Positions 32,958 to 46,363 are shown, counted from the first letter of the stretch. The stretch: 64,000 nucleotides of DNA from Datura wrightii (GCA_035772735.1 JASDFA010000018.1:57504001-57568000), one strand, 5' to 3'. Notes: generated by a model from the letters alone, not told the origin. A program made the numbers and translations.

Positions 32958-35386
32958 TGTCACACCCCACCTTGGGGGGTGTGATGGGCACCTAGTGCCT
33001 GCTAGACTCTAGACTACTAAATGGTCCAGCCTGAGCACATCTGGTGCTTTGGCTGGCTTTGGCTCTATTTCAAGAAACAAACCGGCTATATAACGGCTGT
33101 AAACACAGCCTCCGGCCCACTGGCCTGTAGCCATCTGTACCTGTAATAACAGCTAACCAGAAACATGTCGATATAAGGGAGCCTATGCGGGCCGACAAGG
33201 ACACCATGCTGTCTAGTTATCTGTAACTCAACACAAGCCTACTGTAAGACTACGTGACCGGAAAGGTCACCATTACTATAAAACTAAGGCCCCACACGGC
33301 CAACATAAACTGAAATACTAAACAGCTTGCAGTCTTACACGACCGGCCCAACTGACCATAGGGAAATATATACAGACTGCAAGCCTCTACGAATACTGTA
33401 AGAAAATAGTGGAAATGATCGGGACAGGGCCCCGACCTACCCATACTGTACAACAAAATAAAAGGAGCTACACCTCGGGGAATCAGACTCCGGAAGACAG
33501 GAGCTGCTGACTCACTCGCTGGCTAGAATCACGAGAGATCGACTCCTCATCTGTGAGTACCTGCAGGCAAGCAATGCAGCGCCCCGCTTGGCGTCAGTAC
33601 CACAGGTACTGAGCATGTAAAGCAAACTGAAATATGCACTGAAATGAATGGCAACAATAACATGACATATAAGCAAGAAGTAGCTGAGTCTATCTAGCTG
33701 AGGATAACTGGGGAGAGTTTGTTCATTCTGTAACTAATTGAGCGTACCCGATGACGTGCCGTCCTACTGTCTATCAGAATCTAATAGCACATATCAATAT
33801 ATATAATAGTACACACAATACCTGATCGACCCCCATAAGCCGGAAGGTTCCAACCAAGCAAGCAATCTATATACCCCTACCCGGGTCTAAACCAACCAAA
33901 AATAAGTCACTCCACTCATCTGATACCGTGAGCTCCTGTTACCAGTCCCCTTGGGTACGTATCTCAGGCCCTGGCCTCTGACAATAAACTGTGTCTGAGT
34001 TCGAAGACTCCGGCCTCTGGGCGCAGGTGCTTATGGGGTGATCTGCTGCTGTATCTGTGACTGAAACTGCCCCTGGGTGCAAGCACGCAACAGGGTGATT
34101 TTATAAAAATATGTATATAAAACTGCCCCCGGCCACAAGCGCACACAGAGTGGTCTGCCCCTGTAAACAGGGTGTACTGGCTCTGCGCAGAGTAAACTGA
34201 ACTACCCCTGCAAGCAGGGTGGTCTAGACCGTATTATCATGGTGGTCAGCCATCATCGTCCTTTAGGCGGACGGCATCGCCCAGCTGGTGGCAGTATCTG
34301 AATCTGGTATCGACACAGCTATAACCCAGGGGCGGTGGGGATGCTAAAAGGGTGCCCACATGCCACAATAAGTCTCAACATACAAAACACATACACAGCA
34401 AGCATGCTCAATGAAAAATACTAACCATATTCTCTTCTTGTATCTCAAGGCCAGTTTGTATTAAATAACTGATACTATATTCTGTTTTACACTGTTTCTG
34501 ATTGCAGGACTAACTACTACCTGGCCTTTATCTGTCTATCTGATTATATCTTGATATAGCTCAATAATATAAAATGTACCATCTACTACTGGATACAATC
34601 TCAACAGATGTAATACGTATTGCCTGAATATCTATTATTCTGATTATCGCATGATACGTAATTAATATACTAGCATGCTTGCTGGAAATTGTACTAAAAT
34701 CGTTCTTGTACGCTGGGTATCGGTTAATAGCCTTTATTCTATTTACTTTCTAAACTGTACTTCCTGGCTTGCCGAAAGAATAGCTTTACATACCTGGTTT
34801 TTGAGTACCCGACTGACCGATGTGATTTCCGTCGGTACTTCTGCTGTTTCTCCCAGCTACATTCATATACATGTCAATTAGAACTAAATACATTAATATT
34901 CGGGAGAAATTATCACTTTTGATATATATTTATCCCAAACTTCAACCTTTCGAAAAACGGTCGAAAACTCGTTATTTCTCGATAGTCCAGAAGGGATAAA
35001 TGCTCTCTGCAATGCTAGGAACACATTGGTACTAATTTAAAGCAATTCTATTTACTTTACCTTGGTAGCACGACGTTTCGCCGGCCAAATGTCATGAAAC
35101 CAACTCCGTAGGATTGCTCTCTGCAGCTTTATACCTCTGTATCTAAGCCGGAATGGAGTTTAGACCGCGTTTCGTCGCATAATTGGAAGGAAATATATAT
35201 ATATATATATATTGTCGTGGGTTTGCCTTAAAAATGGCTACCCTCTATTTTCTTTGGTTTTTATGGATGAAAACAACAAGGGCCGACCTTGCAATTTATT
35301 AATTTTAATTTTTTTTTTACCTTCTAAATCCCTTAACCAACATGCCATTTGGCTATTTATTTATTTAAAATTTACGGGGTGTAACA
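32958..35386 (-). mobile_element. Solo LTR S inserted in E 5' LTR
   Basis: A lone 2429-bp LTR, on the - strand TGTTACACCCC to GGGGTGTGACA, flanked by perfect GTATG duplications (32953-32957 and 35387-35391). Its U5 half is related to D/E LTRs on the opposite strand. No internal region exists, so it formed by LTR-LTR recombination. Its U3 has an (AT)n run at about 35195-35212 and lacks the GC-rich hairpin block of D and E. Confidence 0.93.
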
Positions 35387-36186
35387 GTATGACTCCTACT
35401 CCTTCCAGCATAGTTGAGAGTAGGCATAGCTTTACATTTTCAATCAGTTTAGTCTATTCCTTTCTATTTCAGTTCCATCAGTTGTATTGTTGTTTGCAGA
35501 TATTTCATTTAGTTATTGCTTTACATACTCAGTACCAGCGGTACTGACGCCCCTTGGGGGCGCTGCATTACTTGCCTGCAGGTACTCATAGACGAGGGGC
35601 CGATACCTCGTGATTACAGCCAGCTCACAGGTTCATCAGCTCCAGTCATCCGGAGCTAGATAGCTAGTGGTTTATCCCTTTTCTGTTGTTGTACAGCATG
35701 GGTAGGCCGGGGCCCTGTCCCGACCATCTTATCAATATTCTTAGAGGCTTGCAGTCTGTATATATTTCCCTGTGGTCAGATGAGCTGGTCGTGTGAGGCC
35801 GTGCAGTTGTATAGCTGTTAGTACTTCTGTTTCTTTTATGTTGGCCGTGTGGGGCCATAGCTTGACAGTAGTGGTGACCTTGCCGGTCACGTAGCTTTCC
35901 AGTATTTCCCTCGTTTAAGTCTCAGATGACTAGACAGCATGGTGGCCTTGTCGGCCTGCATAGGTTCCTAATTATGAGTACGTTCTGGTCAGCTGTTATT
36001 ACAGGTACAGGTGGCTATAGGCCAGTTGACCGGAGGCTGTGTTTACAGCCGTTATATAGCCCTTTGTTTCTAGAAATTTGAGTTAGAGCTAGCTAGGGGC
36101 CAGCTGTGCTTAGGCCTACCAGGTAGAAGTCCAAGTCCCACTAGGGCACCAGGTGCCAGTCATACCCCCCAAGGTGGGGCGTGACA
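35387..36186 (+). mobile_element. Element E 5' LTR, segment 3 of 3
   Basis: The last part of the E 5' LTR, starting with the second GTATG copy, matching 43218-44020 and ending GGGGCGTGACA. The three segments without duplicated targets total about 2573 bp, against 2571 bp for the 3' LTR. Confidence 0.92.
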
Positions 36187-36190
36187 AACT

Positions 36191-36202
36191 TGGTATCAGA
36201 GA
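36191..36202 (+). other. Element E primer-binding site (tRNA-Met type)
   Basis: TGGTATCAGAGA after the LTR end, one change from the D site TGGTATCAGAGC. The leader 36203-36397 is closely related to the D leader and contains no gene. Confidence 0.88.
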
Positions 36203-36397
36203 AGGTCATATCCCAGGGAGTCTGCAAGCCATGCTAAGTAGAGTCCTGCCTATGGATGTGTTTTGCACCACATACTATGGGTAGGGGGCTGCAAGGCATG
36301 ATAGAATGGTTGTCTTTTATTCTTATTCAGTCGTGTTGTAGAGTGGTACAGTATAGGGTTGAGTCCCTAAAGCTTACTGTATTCTTTAGTTACAGAT

Positions 36398-37720
36398 AAT
36401 GTCAGACCAGCGACATCCTATCATAGGCCGAGCTTAGATATTGCAGCAGGGGAAGGCACCAGCAGGATGCCTCACCCTCATTTAGAAACAGCCCGATCAG
36501 AGGGCACTACAGAGGCATCATCCCAGACTTCTCAACAGTCTCCACCACATCATGAGCCACTTGGGGCGACACTATCTCCAACAATCCCTATACCGATACC
36601 TTCCGACCAGGAGGTTAGGAGTGCGGTAGTCATGTTAGCACAGATGATGGCTGCTCAGCGTCAGCCTATGCCATCTACAGTTGCGGAGTTGTCAAGAGGG
36701 CCCGGTAGTTCAAGCGTCCGAGAGTTCTTGGCTCTGAATCCCCCGCAGTTTACAGGTACGGACCGGACAGAGGACCCTCAGGATTTTCTAGATCAAATGC
36801 AGAGAATTTTCAGGGTTATGCATGCCACACCTACAGAATCGGTTGAGTTGGCAGCATTTCGGTTACGGGACATTGTCGTATTGTGGTATGAAAGCTGGGA
36901 AAGGTCCCACGGGAGAGATGTTTCCCCTCCGACCTGGTCCAGCTTCTCAGGAGCTTTTCTGGATCACTATTTTCCATGGGAGATTCAATAGGCCCGGGTG
37001 GACCAGTTCCTACATCTAGAGCAGGGAGCCATGAGTGTTCGGGAATATGCCTTGCAGTTTGACTCTTTAGCCCGGTGCGCACCAGCCTTTGTTCATACAT
37101 GGCATCTAGAGTACACCGCTTTATCATGGGGTTAAATCCAGAATATGTTGAGACTTGTATTATGGCCACACTGCGAGAGGACATGGATATTGCCCGAGTT
37201 CAGGCATTTGCCCAGAATATTGAGGGCATCAGGCAGCGACATCGGGAGATCAGGAGGACCAATCAGGAATAGTGCCGCAGGGACAGACCAGTTGAGTTAC
37301 AGAGGGAGGTGCGGGGAGGAACTAGGCCGCGATTGTTAGACAGGCCGCCTAGGCCCCCGCCTCCACCACAACCGCAGGGGGTAGATTTAGCTGCAGGGGG
37401 TAGTCAGAGACCGGCAGAGGCTCGGAGATTGCAGATTCACCATTACAGAGGAGGGCGGAGCAGAGTAGGTATACCCTACCACTTTGCCCTATATGCAGCC
37501 GATGCCATCCTGGAGCATGCAGGTATGGCTCCACTGGATGTTATATTTGTGGCCAAGAGGGCCATTTGATGAAAGATTGCCCAGCCAGAGGTCAGGAGGA
37601 TCGGGGTAGACAGGACAGGGCATCCGCAGGGTCAAGAGCTACAGCATCATCCGCAGGGCGCAGGCCCTCAGTTTCAGCAGGCAGGGGTCGGGGCAGATCA
37701 GGGGCCTCCAGTGTAGGTGC
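36398..37720 (+). pseudogene. gag: Element E gag
   Basis: The ATG at 36398 matches D 17398. A one-base deletion near 36430 produces an early stop, but the frame reopens: TARSEGTTEASSQTSQQSPP, MLAQMMAAQRQ, then capsid FLALNPPQFTGTDRTEDPQD and WSSFSGAFLDHYF. A TAG at 36989-36991 replaces a glutamine codon of D, and another stop lies near 37270. The CCHC knuckle near 37537-37578 and a basic G/R-rich tail are present across a frameshift. Confidence 0.88.
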
Positions 37721-38246
37721 GGGTCCAAGCCGCACATATGCTTTACCGGGGAGGCAGGATTCAGAAGCGTCACCTGATATTGTGACAGGTATGATAACTA
37801 TCTGCTCACACCCTACTTATGTATTGATTGATCCAGGATCTACTTTGTCCTATATTACTCCATTTGTGGCACGAAAGTTCAATATTGCACCAGAATTATT
37901 GCAGCAGCCCTTTTCAGTATCCACGCCCGTCGGTGACTCTATTGTAGCTAGCAGAATTTACCGAGGGTGTACAGTAGAGGTTGCTGACCATCAGACCACA
38001 GTATATTTGGTCGAGTTAGAAATGATAGACTTCGATGCCATAATGGGTATGAATTGGTTAGTGCCGTGCTTTGCTAATGTTGAATGTTGGACCAAGACGG
38101 TCCGATTCCACTTTCCAGGAGAAGTAGTGCGGGAATGGAAGGGCAGCACCGCTACGCCAAAAGGTAGGTTTATTTCCTACCTTCAGTCGAGGAAATTGAT
38201 ATCTAAGGGATGTATTTACCACCTAGACAGAGTTCAGGATGTCTGA
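37721..38246 (+). pseudogene. Element E aspartic protease
   Basis: Active site VLIDPGSTLSYITPF (about 37818-37865) is intact, followed by SVSTPVGDSIVASRIYRGCT. The second conserved motif reads IMGMNWL where D has GMDWL. The frame is open from 37566 to a TGA at 38244-38246, where relatives read through into reverse transcriptase. Confidence 0.85.
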
Positions 38247-39660
38247 GGAGAATCTCCGACACTCCAGTCTGTTCCGGTGGTGAACGAGTTCCCTGATGTG
38301 TTTCCAGATGAGTTACCTAGTATTCCCCTAGAGAGGGAAATAGATTTCGCTATTGATTTATTACCAGGCACTCAGCCTATATCAATTCCTCCTTATCGTA
38401 TGGATCCTGCAGAACTCAGAGAGTTAAAGGAGCAGTTGAAAGATTTGCTAGATAAAGGTTTCATCAGGCCGAGTACTTCGCCATGGGGTGCGCCGGTCCT
38501 TTTTGTGAGAAAGAAAGATGGCTCACTCCGTATGTGCATAGATTATCGGCAATTGAACAAATTCATAGTGAAGAACAAGTACCCGCTTCCCAGAATTGAT
38601 GACTTATTTGATCAGTTGCAGGGAGCCAGATACTTTTCTAAGATTGACTTGCGGTCCGGATATCACCAAGTTCGAGTACGTGAAAGAGATATTCCTAAAA
38701 CGGCATTCAGGACCCGATATGGACACTTTGAATTTTTAGTTATATCCTTTGGGTTAACGAATGCCCCAGCAATATTCATGGACCTGATGAACAGTATTTT
38801 CAGACCTTTCCTGGACCTATTCGTAATAGTATTCATTGATGACATTCTGGTGTATTCTCGCTCTGAAACAGATCACTGAACTCATTTGCGGACAGTGCTC
38901 CAGATCCTCAGGGACCGCCAGTTATATGCTAAATTTTCTAAGTGTGAATTCTGGCTTAATTCAGTAGCCTTTTTAGGGCATATTGTGTCGGATGCTTGTA
39001 TACAAGTTGACAAGCAGAAAATAGAAGCAGTTAAATCATGGCCTAGGCCTACCACTCCGACTGAAGTCCGTAGCTTTCTGGGATTAGTAGGATATTACAG
39101 GAGGTTCGTTGAAGGGTTCTCGACTATTGCGGCACCTCTAACTAAACTAACATAGAAAGCAGCGAAGTTTCAGTGGACAGAGGCATGCTAGCAGAGCTTC
39201 CAGGAGTTAAAAGACAGATTAACCTCTGCCCCAATGTTAGCATTACCGGAAGGTACAGAAGGTTATACAGTGTATTGCGATGCATCAGGCGTTGGGTTAG
39301 GTTGTGTGTTGATGCAGCATGGTAAAGTGATTGCGTATGCTTCCAGACAGCTGAGGAAACACGAAAAGAATTACCCTACCCACGACCTGGAATTAGCCGC
39401 AGTGATCCACTCCTTGAAAATGTGGAGGCATTACCTGTATAGCGTCCATGTTGATATTTTCACATATCACAAGAGCTTATAGTATATCTTCACTCAGAGG
39501 GAGTTGAATCTACAGCAACGTCGCTGGTTGGAGCTGTTAAAGGATTATGATGTAAATATTCTGTACCACCCAGGAAAAGCCAATGTTGTAGCAGATGCTC
39601 TCAATCATAAGTCCATGGGGAGTTTGGCGAATTTGCTGCCCGAGCAGCGGGAATTGGTCA
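38247..39660 (+). pseudogene. pol: Element E reverse transcriptase and RNase H
   Basis: RT starts VNEFPDVFPDELPSIPLERE and runs through LLDKGFIRPSTSPWGAPVLF and DLRSGYHQVRVRERD to the catalytic FIDD near 38835. Stops at 38877, 39153 and 39188 break RT and the connection. RNase H (TVYCDASGVGLGCVLMQHGK) carries FTYHKSL where relatives have FTDHKSL, losing an acidic residue, then a stop at 39480-39482. The tether region LYHPGKANVVADALNHKS is intact. Confidence 0.92.
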
Positions 39661-41179
39661 GGGAGATACATCAGTTAGCTAACCTAGCCGTTCGTGTAGC
39701 AGAAACAGAGAACGGTAGTGTGGTAATACAGAACATCGCCGTGTCATCATTATTTATGGAAGTGAATGAACGGCAATATGACGATCCTGACCTGATCCAG
39801 CTCAAAGACAGAATCCAGCAGGGTAAAGTGCCAGATTTTCAGGTAACTGAGGAAAAAGTGTTGTTATGTAAAGGTCGCCTATGTGTTCCAGATGTTTCGG
39901 GGCTTCGCCAGCAGATTATGAACGAGGTACATTACACCCGCTATTATCTTCACCCCGGTGCGACAAAAATGTACCATGATATTAAGGAGAATTATTGGTG
40001 GCCAGGAATGAAAAGAGAAATTGCTAAATTTGTAGCCCAGTGTCCTAACTGCCAACAGGTAAAGGCGGAACACCAGAAACTAGGCGGGTTAACTCAGGAT
40101 ATAGCTGTGCCTCTTTGGAAATGGGAGGCAGTAAATATGGATTTTGTGGCAGGATTACCTCGTACCAGACACAGACATGACTCTATATGGGTGATAGTTG
40201 ACAGATTGACAAAATCAGCTCATTTCCTACTAGTGAGAACTACCTTCTCGGCCGAAGATTATGCTGAGTTGTACAATCGAGAGATAGTTAGATTGCACGG
40301 AGTGCCAGTATCTATTATTTCAGATAGAGGAGCACAGTTTACGGTTAGATTCTGGCAGTCATTTCAGAGAGGTCTGGGTAAGCAGATTAAATTGAGCACT
40401 GCATTCCACCCTCAGATAGACGGACAGGCTGAACGCACTATTCAGACGCTCGAAGATATGTTGCGAGCGTGTGTGCTAGATTTCGGTGGTAACTGGGACG
40501 AGCATTTGCCGTTAATTGAATTTGCTTGTAATAATAGCTATCATTCGGCTATTCAGATGGCGCCTTTCGAGGCTTTATACGGCGAAAATGCAGATCATCG
40601 GTTGGCTGGTTTGAAATAGGAGAATCAACATTGTTCGGGCCAGATATTGTTCAGCAGTCAGAGGAGAAGGTGAAGCTTATCAGAGAACGCCTACTGACTG
40701 CACAGAGCCGCCAGAAATCATATGCTGATGTATGGCGTAGAGACCTAGAATTTAATGTGAATGACTGGGTATTTCTGAAAGTATCTCCGATTAAAGGGGT
40801 GATGTGATTCGCCAAGAAAGGTAAGCTTAGTCCGAGATTTGTTGGGCCGTATCAGATTCGACGAAGGATAGGCCGAGTAGCATATGAGTTAAACTTGCCC
40901 CCAGAGCTAGAATCTGTTCATCCGGTCTTCCACGTATCTATGCTGAGGAAATGCATAGGAGACCCATCCAGAGTAGTCCCAGTCCAGGATATCCAGGCTA
41001 CAGAAGAGCTGGCCTATGAAGAGGTTCCAGTAGCTATCTTAGACAGACAGATTCAAAGATTGAGAACTAAGGATATTGCGTTTGCCAAGGTATTGTGGAG
41101 TAATAGGAACCGAGAGGAGATGACGTGGGAGGCTGAGGAAGATATGAAAACTAGATATCCTCACTTATTCCAGGCCTAG
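39661..41179 (+). pseudogene. pol: Element E integrase with chromodomain-like tail
   Basis: The longest open pol stretch (39504-40619). The HHCC zinc finger (HPGATKMYHDIKENYWWPG, CPNCQQVKAEH) and all three catalytic residues are present: NMDFVAGLPRT, IISDRGAQFT and DGQAERTIQTLED. A frameshift near 40588 and stops at 40617 and 40805 disrupt the GPY region. The C-terminal tail (YEEVPVAILDRQIQRLRTKD, EEMTWEAEEDMKTRYPHLF) ends at 41179. Repair by a single event is not possible, so it is inactive. Confidence 0.93.
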
Positions 41180-41449
41180 TCAAGCGACAGGTAGGTCCAT
41201 TTATTATTTATGAAGTACCTTACGGTTATGTATGTATAAATGAGAAAGATTGATGTTAAGCTATCCAGTGAATCTTAAAGTATTGTGTGCAGTACCTGTA
41301 TTGGACTTTTCTGTGTTTAAGGTTTTCGGGATAGTCCATATTACAGGGGAAACTCTGCCGAAATTTTCTTAGAAACAAGTTGAGTAAGTTGAGAAGACCT
41401 CTAGATAGAAGTTTACATTCGAGGACGAATGTTCTTAAGGGGGGGAGAA
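41180..41449 (+). other. Element E 3' UTR and polypurine tract
   Basis: Non-coding, with TTCGAGGACGAA at 41418-41429 and polypurine tract AAGGGGGGGAGAA at 41437-41449 directly before the LTR. D lacks this whole segment. Confidence 0.9.
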
Positions 41450-44020
41450 TGTTATACCCCGTAAGATTCCCGACACCTAGATGGCCTATTCACACGTTGG
41501 TTAAGCATATTTGAAAGCCATACGTGCTAAAGAAAGGCCCGGGAAAAGATCAGACGAAGTAACCTATCGATCCATCGCAGAAGGAGCCGGGGTAGAGCCC
41601 CTCCGCGATGGTAACGTGTCACGGAGGTGGAGCCTCTGCATTGGCTCCATGACACGTTAGGCCTGTCCTAGCCCAAGTATATAAAGCCCCACTTTGATTT
41701 TAATTTAAGTTCATTCATTATAATTTCCAGAAAAATGCAGCAAACAAAGAGAGACGAAGAGGGTGAAGATATAACCGTTCGATTACGCTGCCAAACGTAG
41801 TCTAAACTCAAATTAACCTCAGGTACGGAGTTATTTAGCAGCAGAGAGCATTCCTACGAATTTTGTTTCGTGAAATACGACCGACGAATCGTCGAGCTAC
41901 CGGACTAAGATAAGTAGAATTGCTCCAAACTAGTGTCTATGTGTTCCTAGCTGTGAAGTAAATACTTCTCCCTTCTGGACTTCTGGAAAATAGCGAGTTT
42001 TCGACCATCTTTCGACAAGCCAAAGTTTAGGCTATAATTATATCGAAAGTGATGTCGTCCTTCAGAATAAAGTTGTATTTAGTATTGATTGATATATATA
42101 TGAATGCAGTTGGGAGAAATAGCTGGAATACTGACCAAGCTACACCAGTTAGTCGGGAAATTAGTAGCGAAGGTGTGTAAAGCTAGTTTTCTCGGCAAGT
42201 TAGTAGTCTCGCAATAGTAAGATAGTTCAAAGGCCAGTAGACTGTTTTAGAAGTTGTGTGTTATGTTCAGTATGAATATTAATACGATATTGGAAGCATC
42301 ATATTGTATATAGCGTGAAACTTGCTAGCATGATATAATTCTAATACAAATTGTTAGGACCTGTACAGTATGCCAGTATGTGAGGTAGTAAAGTAAGTTA
42401 GGATCTTATCGTATTCAGTTGGAGCTTAGTAAAGCAATATAAGTATCTGTAAGGTATCTCAGAAGCAGAATGGTAGATTAAAATGAAGTTTAGGAAGCAT
42501 GCTAGAAATAGTAAATCATGTTATTATGAAACTCAGCTATACAGCATGATTCCCAGCAGAAAAACTATATCTTGTTAAACACTAGACTCAGCATAGTATG
42601 TCAGAAGATTATATGCATATACCATTATCAGTCTCAGCATGTAGTAAATATACATATCACTATCACTAGTTCAGTATATAGTATGTATAGATACATTATC
42701 AGCACTAGCTTCAGCAGGTGATATACGTAGTTAGTATTACTAGTTTAGACCTCTGTATTGTCTTGGGGTTGGATTACCTAGCATTCATGACTGCCCCAGG
42801 ATTAATAGCTATATCGACTCGTTCGCCAGAGGACGAGGATACGTCACTCTACGGAATGGCATGCCGTCCCATAGAGGACAAAGATGGGATGCCAGTTTCC
42901 CCATATTGTGCCTTGGTCGGCCTATATACACCCCCATCGAGCGGGCACGCCCGGGGTGTTGATTCAGGAGTCCTCCGAACTCAAGTACAGTTATAGTCAC
43001 GGGCTCAGCGAGCCCAAGAGCATACCCAGGGGATCGGCAGGATGCTTATAGTTATTATAGGAGATGGAACGACCTGGGTAGGGGTATAGATCGCGTGTTG
43101 ATTGTACCTCCCAGCTTATGGGGGCCGGATAAGGTTTGTGTGTGCCATGCTATGTTATATTATGTTATGCCATGTTACACTAGATACGAGTAGATCGACA
43201 ATAGAGCGATACATTTCCAGGTATGACTCCTACTCCTTCCAGCATAGTTGAGAGTAGGCGTAGCTTTACATTTTCAATCAGTTTAGTCTATTCCTTTCTA
43301 TTTCAGTTCCATTAGTTGTATTGTTGTTTGCAGATATTTCTTTTAGTTATTGCTTTACATACTCAGTACCAGCGGTACTGACACCCCTTGGGGGCACTGC
43401 ATTACTTGCCTGCAGGTACTAATAGACGAGGGGCCAATACCTCGTGATTCTAGCCAGCTCACAGGGTCATCAGCTCCAGTCATCCGGAGCTAGATAGCTA
43501 GAGGTTTATCCCTTTTCTGTTGTTGTACAGCATGGGTAGGCCGGGGCCCTATCCCGACCATCTTATCAGTATTCTTAGAGGCTTGCAGTCTGTATATATT
43601 TCTCTATGGTCAGATGAGCCGGTCGTGTGAGTCCATGCAGTTGTATAGCTGTTAGTACTTCTGTTTCTTTTATGTTGGTCGTGTGGGGCCATAGCTTGAA
43701 AGTAGTGGTGACCTTGCCGGTCACGCAGCTTTCCAGGATTTCCCTCGTTTAAGTTTCAGATGACTAGACAGCATGGTGGCCTTGTCGGCCCGCATAGGTT
43801 CCTGATTATGAGTACATTCTGGTCAGCTGTTATTACAGGTATAGGTGGCTATAGGCCAGTTGGCCGGAGGCTGTGTTTACAGCCGTTATATAGCCCTTTG
43901 TTTCTAGAAATTTGAGTTAGAGCTAGCCAGGCGCCAGCTGTGCTTAGGCCCACCAGGTAGCAGTCCAGGTCCCACTAGGGCACCAGGTGCCAGTCATACC
44001 CCCCAAGGTGGGGCGTGACA
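41450..44020 (+). mobile_element. Element E 3' LTR
   Basis: A 2571-bp intact LTR from TGTTATACCCC to GGGGCGTGACA, followed by target copy CTCAC (44021-44025). It contains the hairpin block 41575-41658 and the TATA box at 41678-41687. It serves as the uninterrupted reference for the split 5' LTR. Confidence 0.95.
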
Positions 44021-44743
44021 CTCACGGTCCAAAAAGCTCGGTGTTCTAGCTCCACAGGTAGATGACATGCCTTTCCATAGACCAATCTGTACGGAGAAGT
44101 CCCAATTGGTGTCTTGTACGCAGTTCTATAAGCCCACAATGCATCGTCGAGTTTGCTTGACCAATCAGCTCGTTGTGCATTCACTGTCTTCTGTAGAATC
44201 TTCTTGATTTCTCTGTTCGATACCTCCACTTGCCCACTAGTTTGGGGATGATATGTTGTTGCTACCTTGTGGCGCACCCCATACTTAGCTAGTAAATTCT
44301 TGAAACTTGCATTTACAAAATGATCCCCTCCATCACTGATAATGGCTCAGGGTGTCCCGAACTTGGTGAAAATATGCTTTTTCATGAATTTTGTTACCAC
44401 CTTTTTGTCATTCTTCTGGCAAGCTATTGCTTCGACCAACTTTGATACATAATAAACGGCTACCAAGACGTAACGATACCAAATGACGGTGGGAACGGGC
44501 CCATGAAATCTATACCCCATACATCAAAGATCTCCACTTCTAATATCTGTTGCAGTGGCATCTCCTGCCTTCTACCAATTGTGCCTATTCTTTGACATCT
44601 ATCACACATTTTACGTATGCCATAGAGTCTCTAAACAGTGTAGACCAAAAGAAACCTGACTGTAGCACCTTGTGCGCTGTCCGCTAGCCTGCGTGGTGCC
44701 CTCCATACAATGATGAGTGACAACTCCTCAATACTTCTGCAAT
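44021..44743 (-). pseudogene. pol: Element B integrase core, 5' side of the E insertion
   Basis: On the - strand: zinc cysteines (CDRCQRIG near 44600), then catalytic aspartate in ISDGGDHF and glutamate in SGQVEVSNREIKK, with TYHPQTSG and LWAYRTAYKTPIGTSPYRLV between 44277 and 44030. A TGA near 44348 replaces an arginine-type codon. The gene is cut at 44021 and resumes at 15013. Confidence 0.9.
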
Positions 44744-45202
44744 CTAGCTCTCCGGAATGCGTCCTCTCATCACCTGATCCGGTCCCTGCTTAAACAAGTA
44801 CGGCTCATCCCAAATGTAATACCTGCAATCATGTCTCAACTTCTTTCGTTGCTGAGCCGTAGCCTTCGGTGGATAGACTCCACTCACAAGAAAATTCACA
44901 ATGTCTGCATACCAAGGGATTTTAACTTCCCTTATTGCCAGGAGCTGCTCATATGGGAACTCCTCTTTGATGTTGTGATCTACCACTTAATTCTCGAGAT
45001 AGGTGATCTGCCACTTGATTCTCGCTCCCCTTTCTGTCCCGAATCTCTAGGTTGAACTCTTGTAACAACCAGATCCATCTAATCATCATGGGCTTTGCAT
45101 CCTTCTTGTTAAACAGATACCGAATCGCTGCATGATCGGTATACACAACTACTCTAGAACCAACCAAGTAGGAGCTGAATTTATCAAACGCGAACACCAA
45201 TG
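44744..45202 (-). pseudogene. pol: Element B RNase H end and integrase N-terminus
   Basis: The - strand stretch holds RNase H and tether text (VVVYTDHAAIRYLF, QEFNLEIRDRKGSENQVADH), then integrase N-terminal text (PWYADIVNFLVSGVYPP, LRHDCRYYIWDEPYLF). A frameshift at about 45203-45209 separates it from the RT frame, and another near 44980 changes frame again. Confidence 0.85.
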
Positions 45203-46363
45203 CTAGCATCTCCTTTTTAGTGACTGTATAATTGACTTGGGCTGCGTCAAGTGTTTTGCTTGCATAATGAATGAATGAAAAACTCTATTCCTCCGCTGCC
45301 CCAATACAACACCTACAGCCACATCGCTTGCATCACACATTAATTCAAATGGTTGCTCCCAATCCGGAGAAATGAGAATAGGTGCCTCTATCAACTTCTG
45401 TTTCAACTCCTCGAATGCTTTAACACAATCCTCATCAAACTCAAACTTCACCTCTTTTTCTAGCAACTTGCATATTGGTCTAGAAATTTTAGAGAAGTTC
45501 TTGATGAACCGTCTGTAGAACCCTGCATGTCCGAGAAAACTGTGAATACCCTTCATTGACACAGGTGGTGGTAGTTTTTCAATCACTTCGATCTTTGCAC
45601 GATCGACTTCCAATCCCTTGCAGGACACCTTATGGCCAAGGACGATACCCTCCTTGACTAAAAAATGACATTTCTCCCAGTTGAGTACAAGGTTGGAGTC
45701 TTCACAATGAGCTAGCACCCTGTCAAGATTCTGCAAACAAGTAGCAAATGAATTACCGAAAATAGAAAAATCATCCATAAATACCTCAACGAAATCTTCC
45801 ACCATATCCTGAAAGATCGCTATCATGCATCTCTGGAATGTGGGGGGTGCATTGCATAGGCCAAATGGAATCCTCCTAAAAGCATATGTCCCATAAGGAC
45901 ATGTGAAAGTAGTCTTCTCCTGGTCCTCCGGTGCTATGGCTATTTGGTTATAGCAAGAATTGCCATCAAGGAAACAATAATATTCTTGACCAGCCAACCT
46001 ATCCAATATCTGATTAATAAATGGGATAGGGTAATGATCTTTCCTTGTGGCCTCATTGAGCTTTCTGTAGTCCATGCAAATTCGCTAGCCTGTGACTGTG
46101 CGTGTAGGGATAAGCTCATTTTTCTCATTGGTGACCACAGTCATCCCTCCCTTCTTTGGGACACACTGAACGGGGCTGACCCATTCTCTGTCTGAAATGG
46201 GATAGACCACACCTGCATCAAGCCACTTAATCACTTCCTTCCTAAACACATCCTTCATCACTGGATTCAACCTTCGCTGATGTTGTACAGTTGGCTTTGC
46301 TCCTTCCTCCATAAAAATTATGTGTGTGCAAAAAGCTGGATTGATTCCCCTAATATCTGACAT
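45203..46363 (-). pseudogene. pol: Element B Athila-type reverse transcriptase
   Basis: The - strand RT, with RNase H start. It runs from NPAFCTHIIFMEEGAKP and WLDAGVVYPISDREWVSPVQ to a stop near 46085, then a long open frame 46075-45203. That frame has DYRKLNEATRKDHYPIPFIN, a catalytic box FMDD (aspartates at 45770-45775), the fingers motif FLDGNS (FLDGYS in relatives) and the RNase H start FELMCDASDVAVGVVLGQ. The motif set is Athila/Tat-like and distinct from the D/E/A RT (FIDD, FVQKKDGSLRM). Confidence 0.93.

Noticed and set aside
35190..35215. (AT)n microsatellite as a regulatory feature
   Set aside because: Simple repeat inside solo LTR S with nothing to indicate function.
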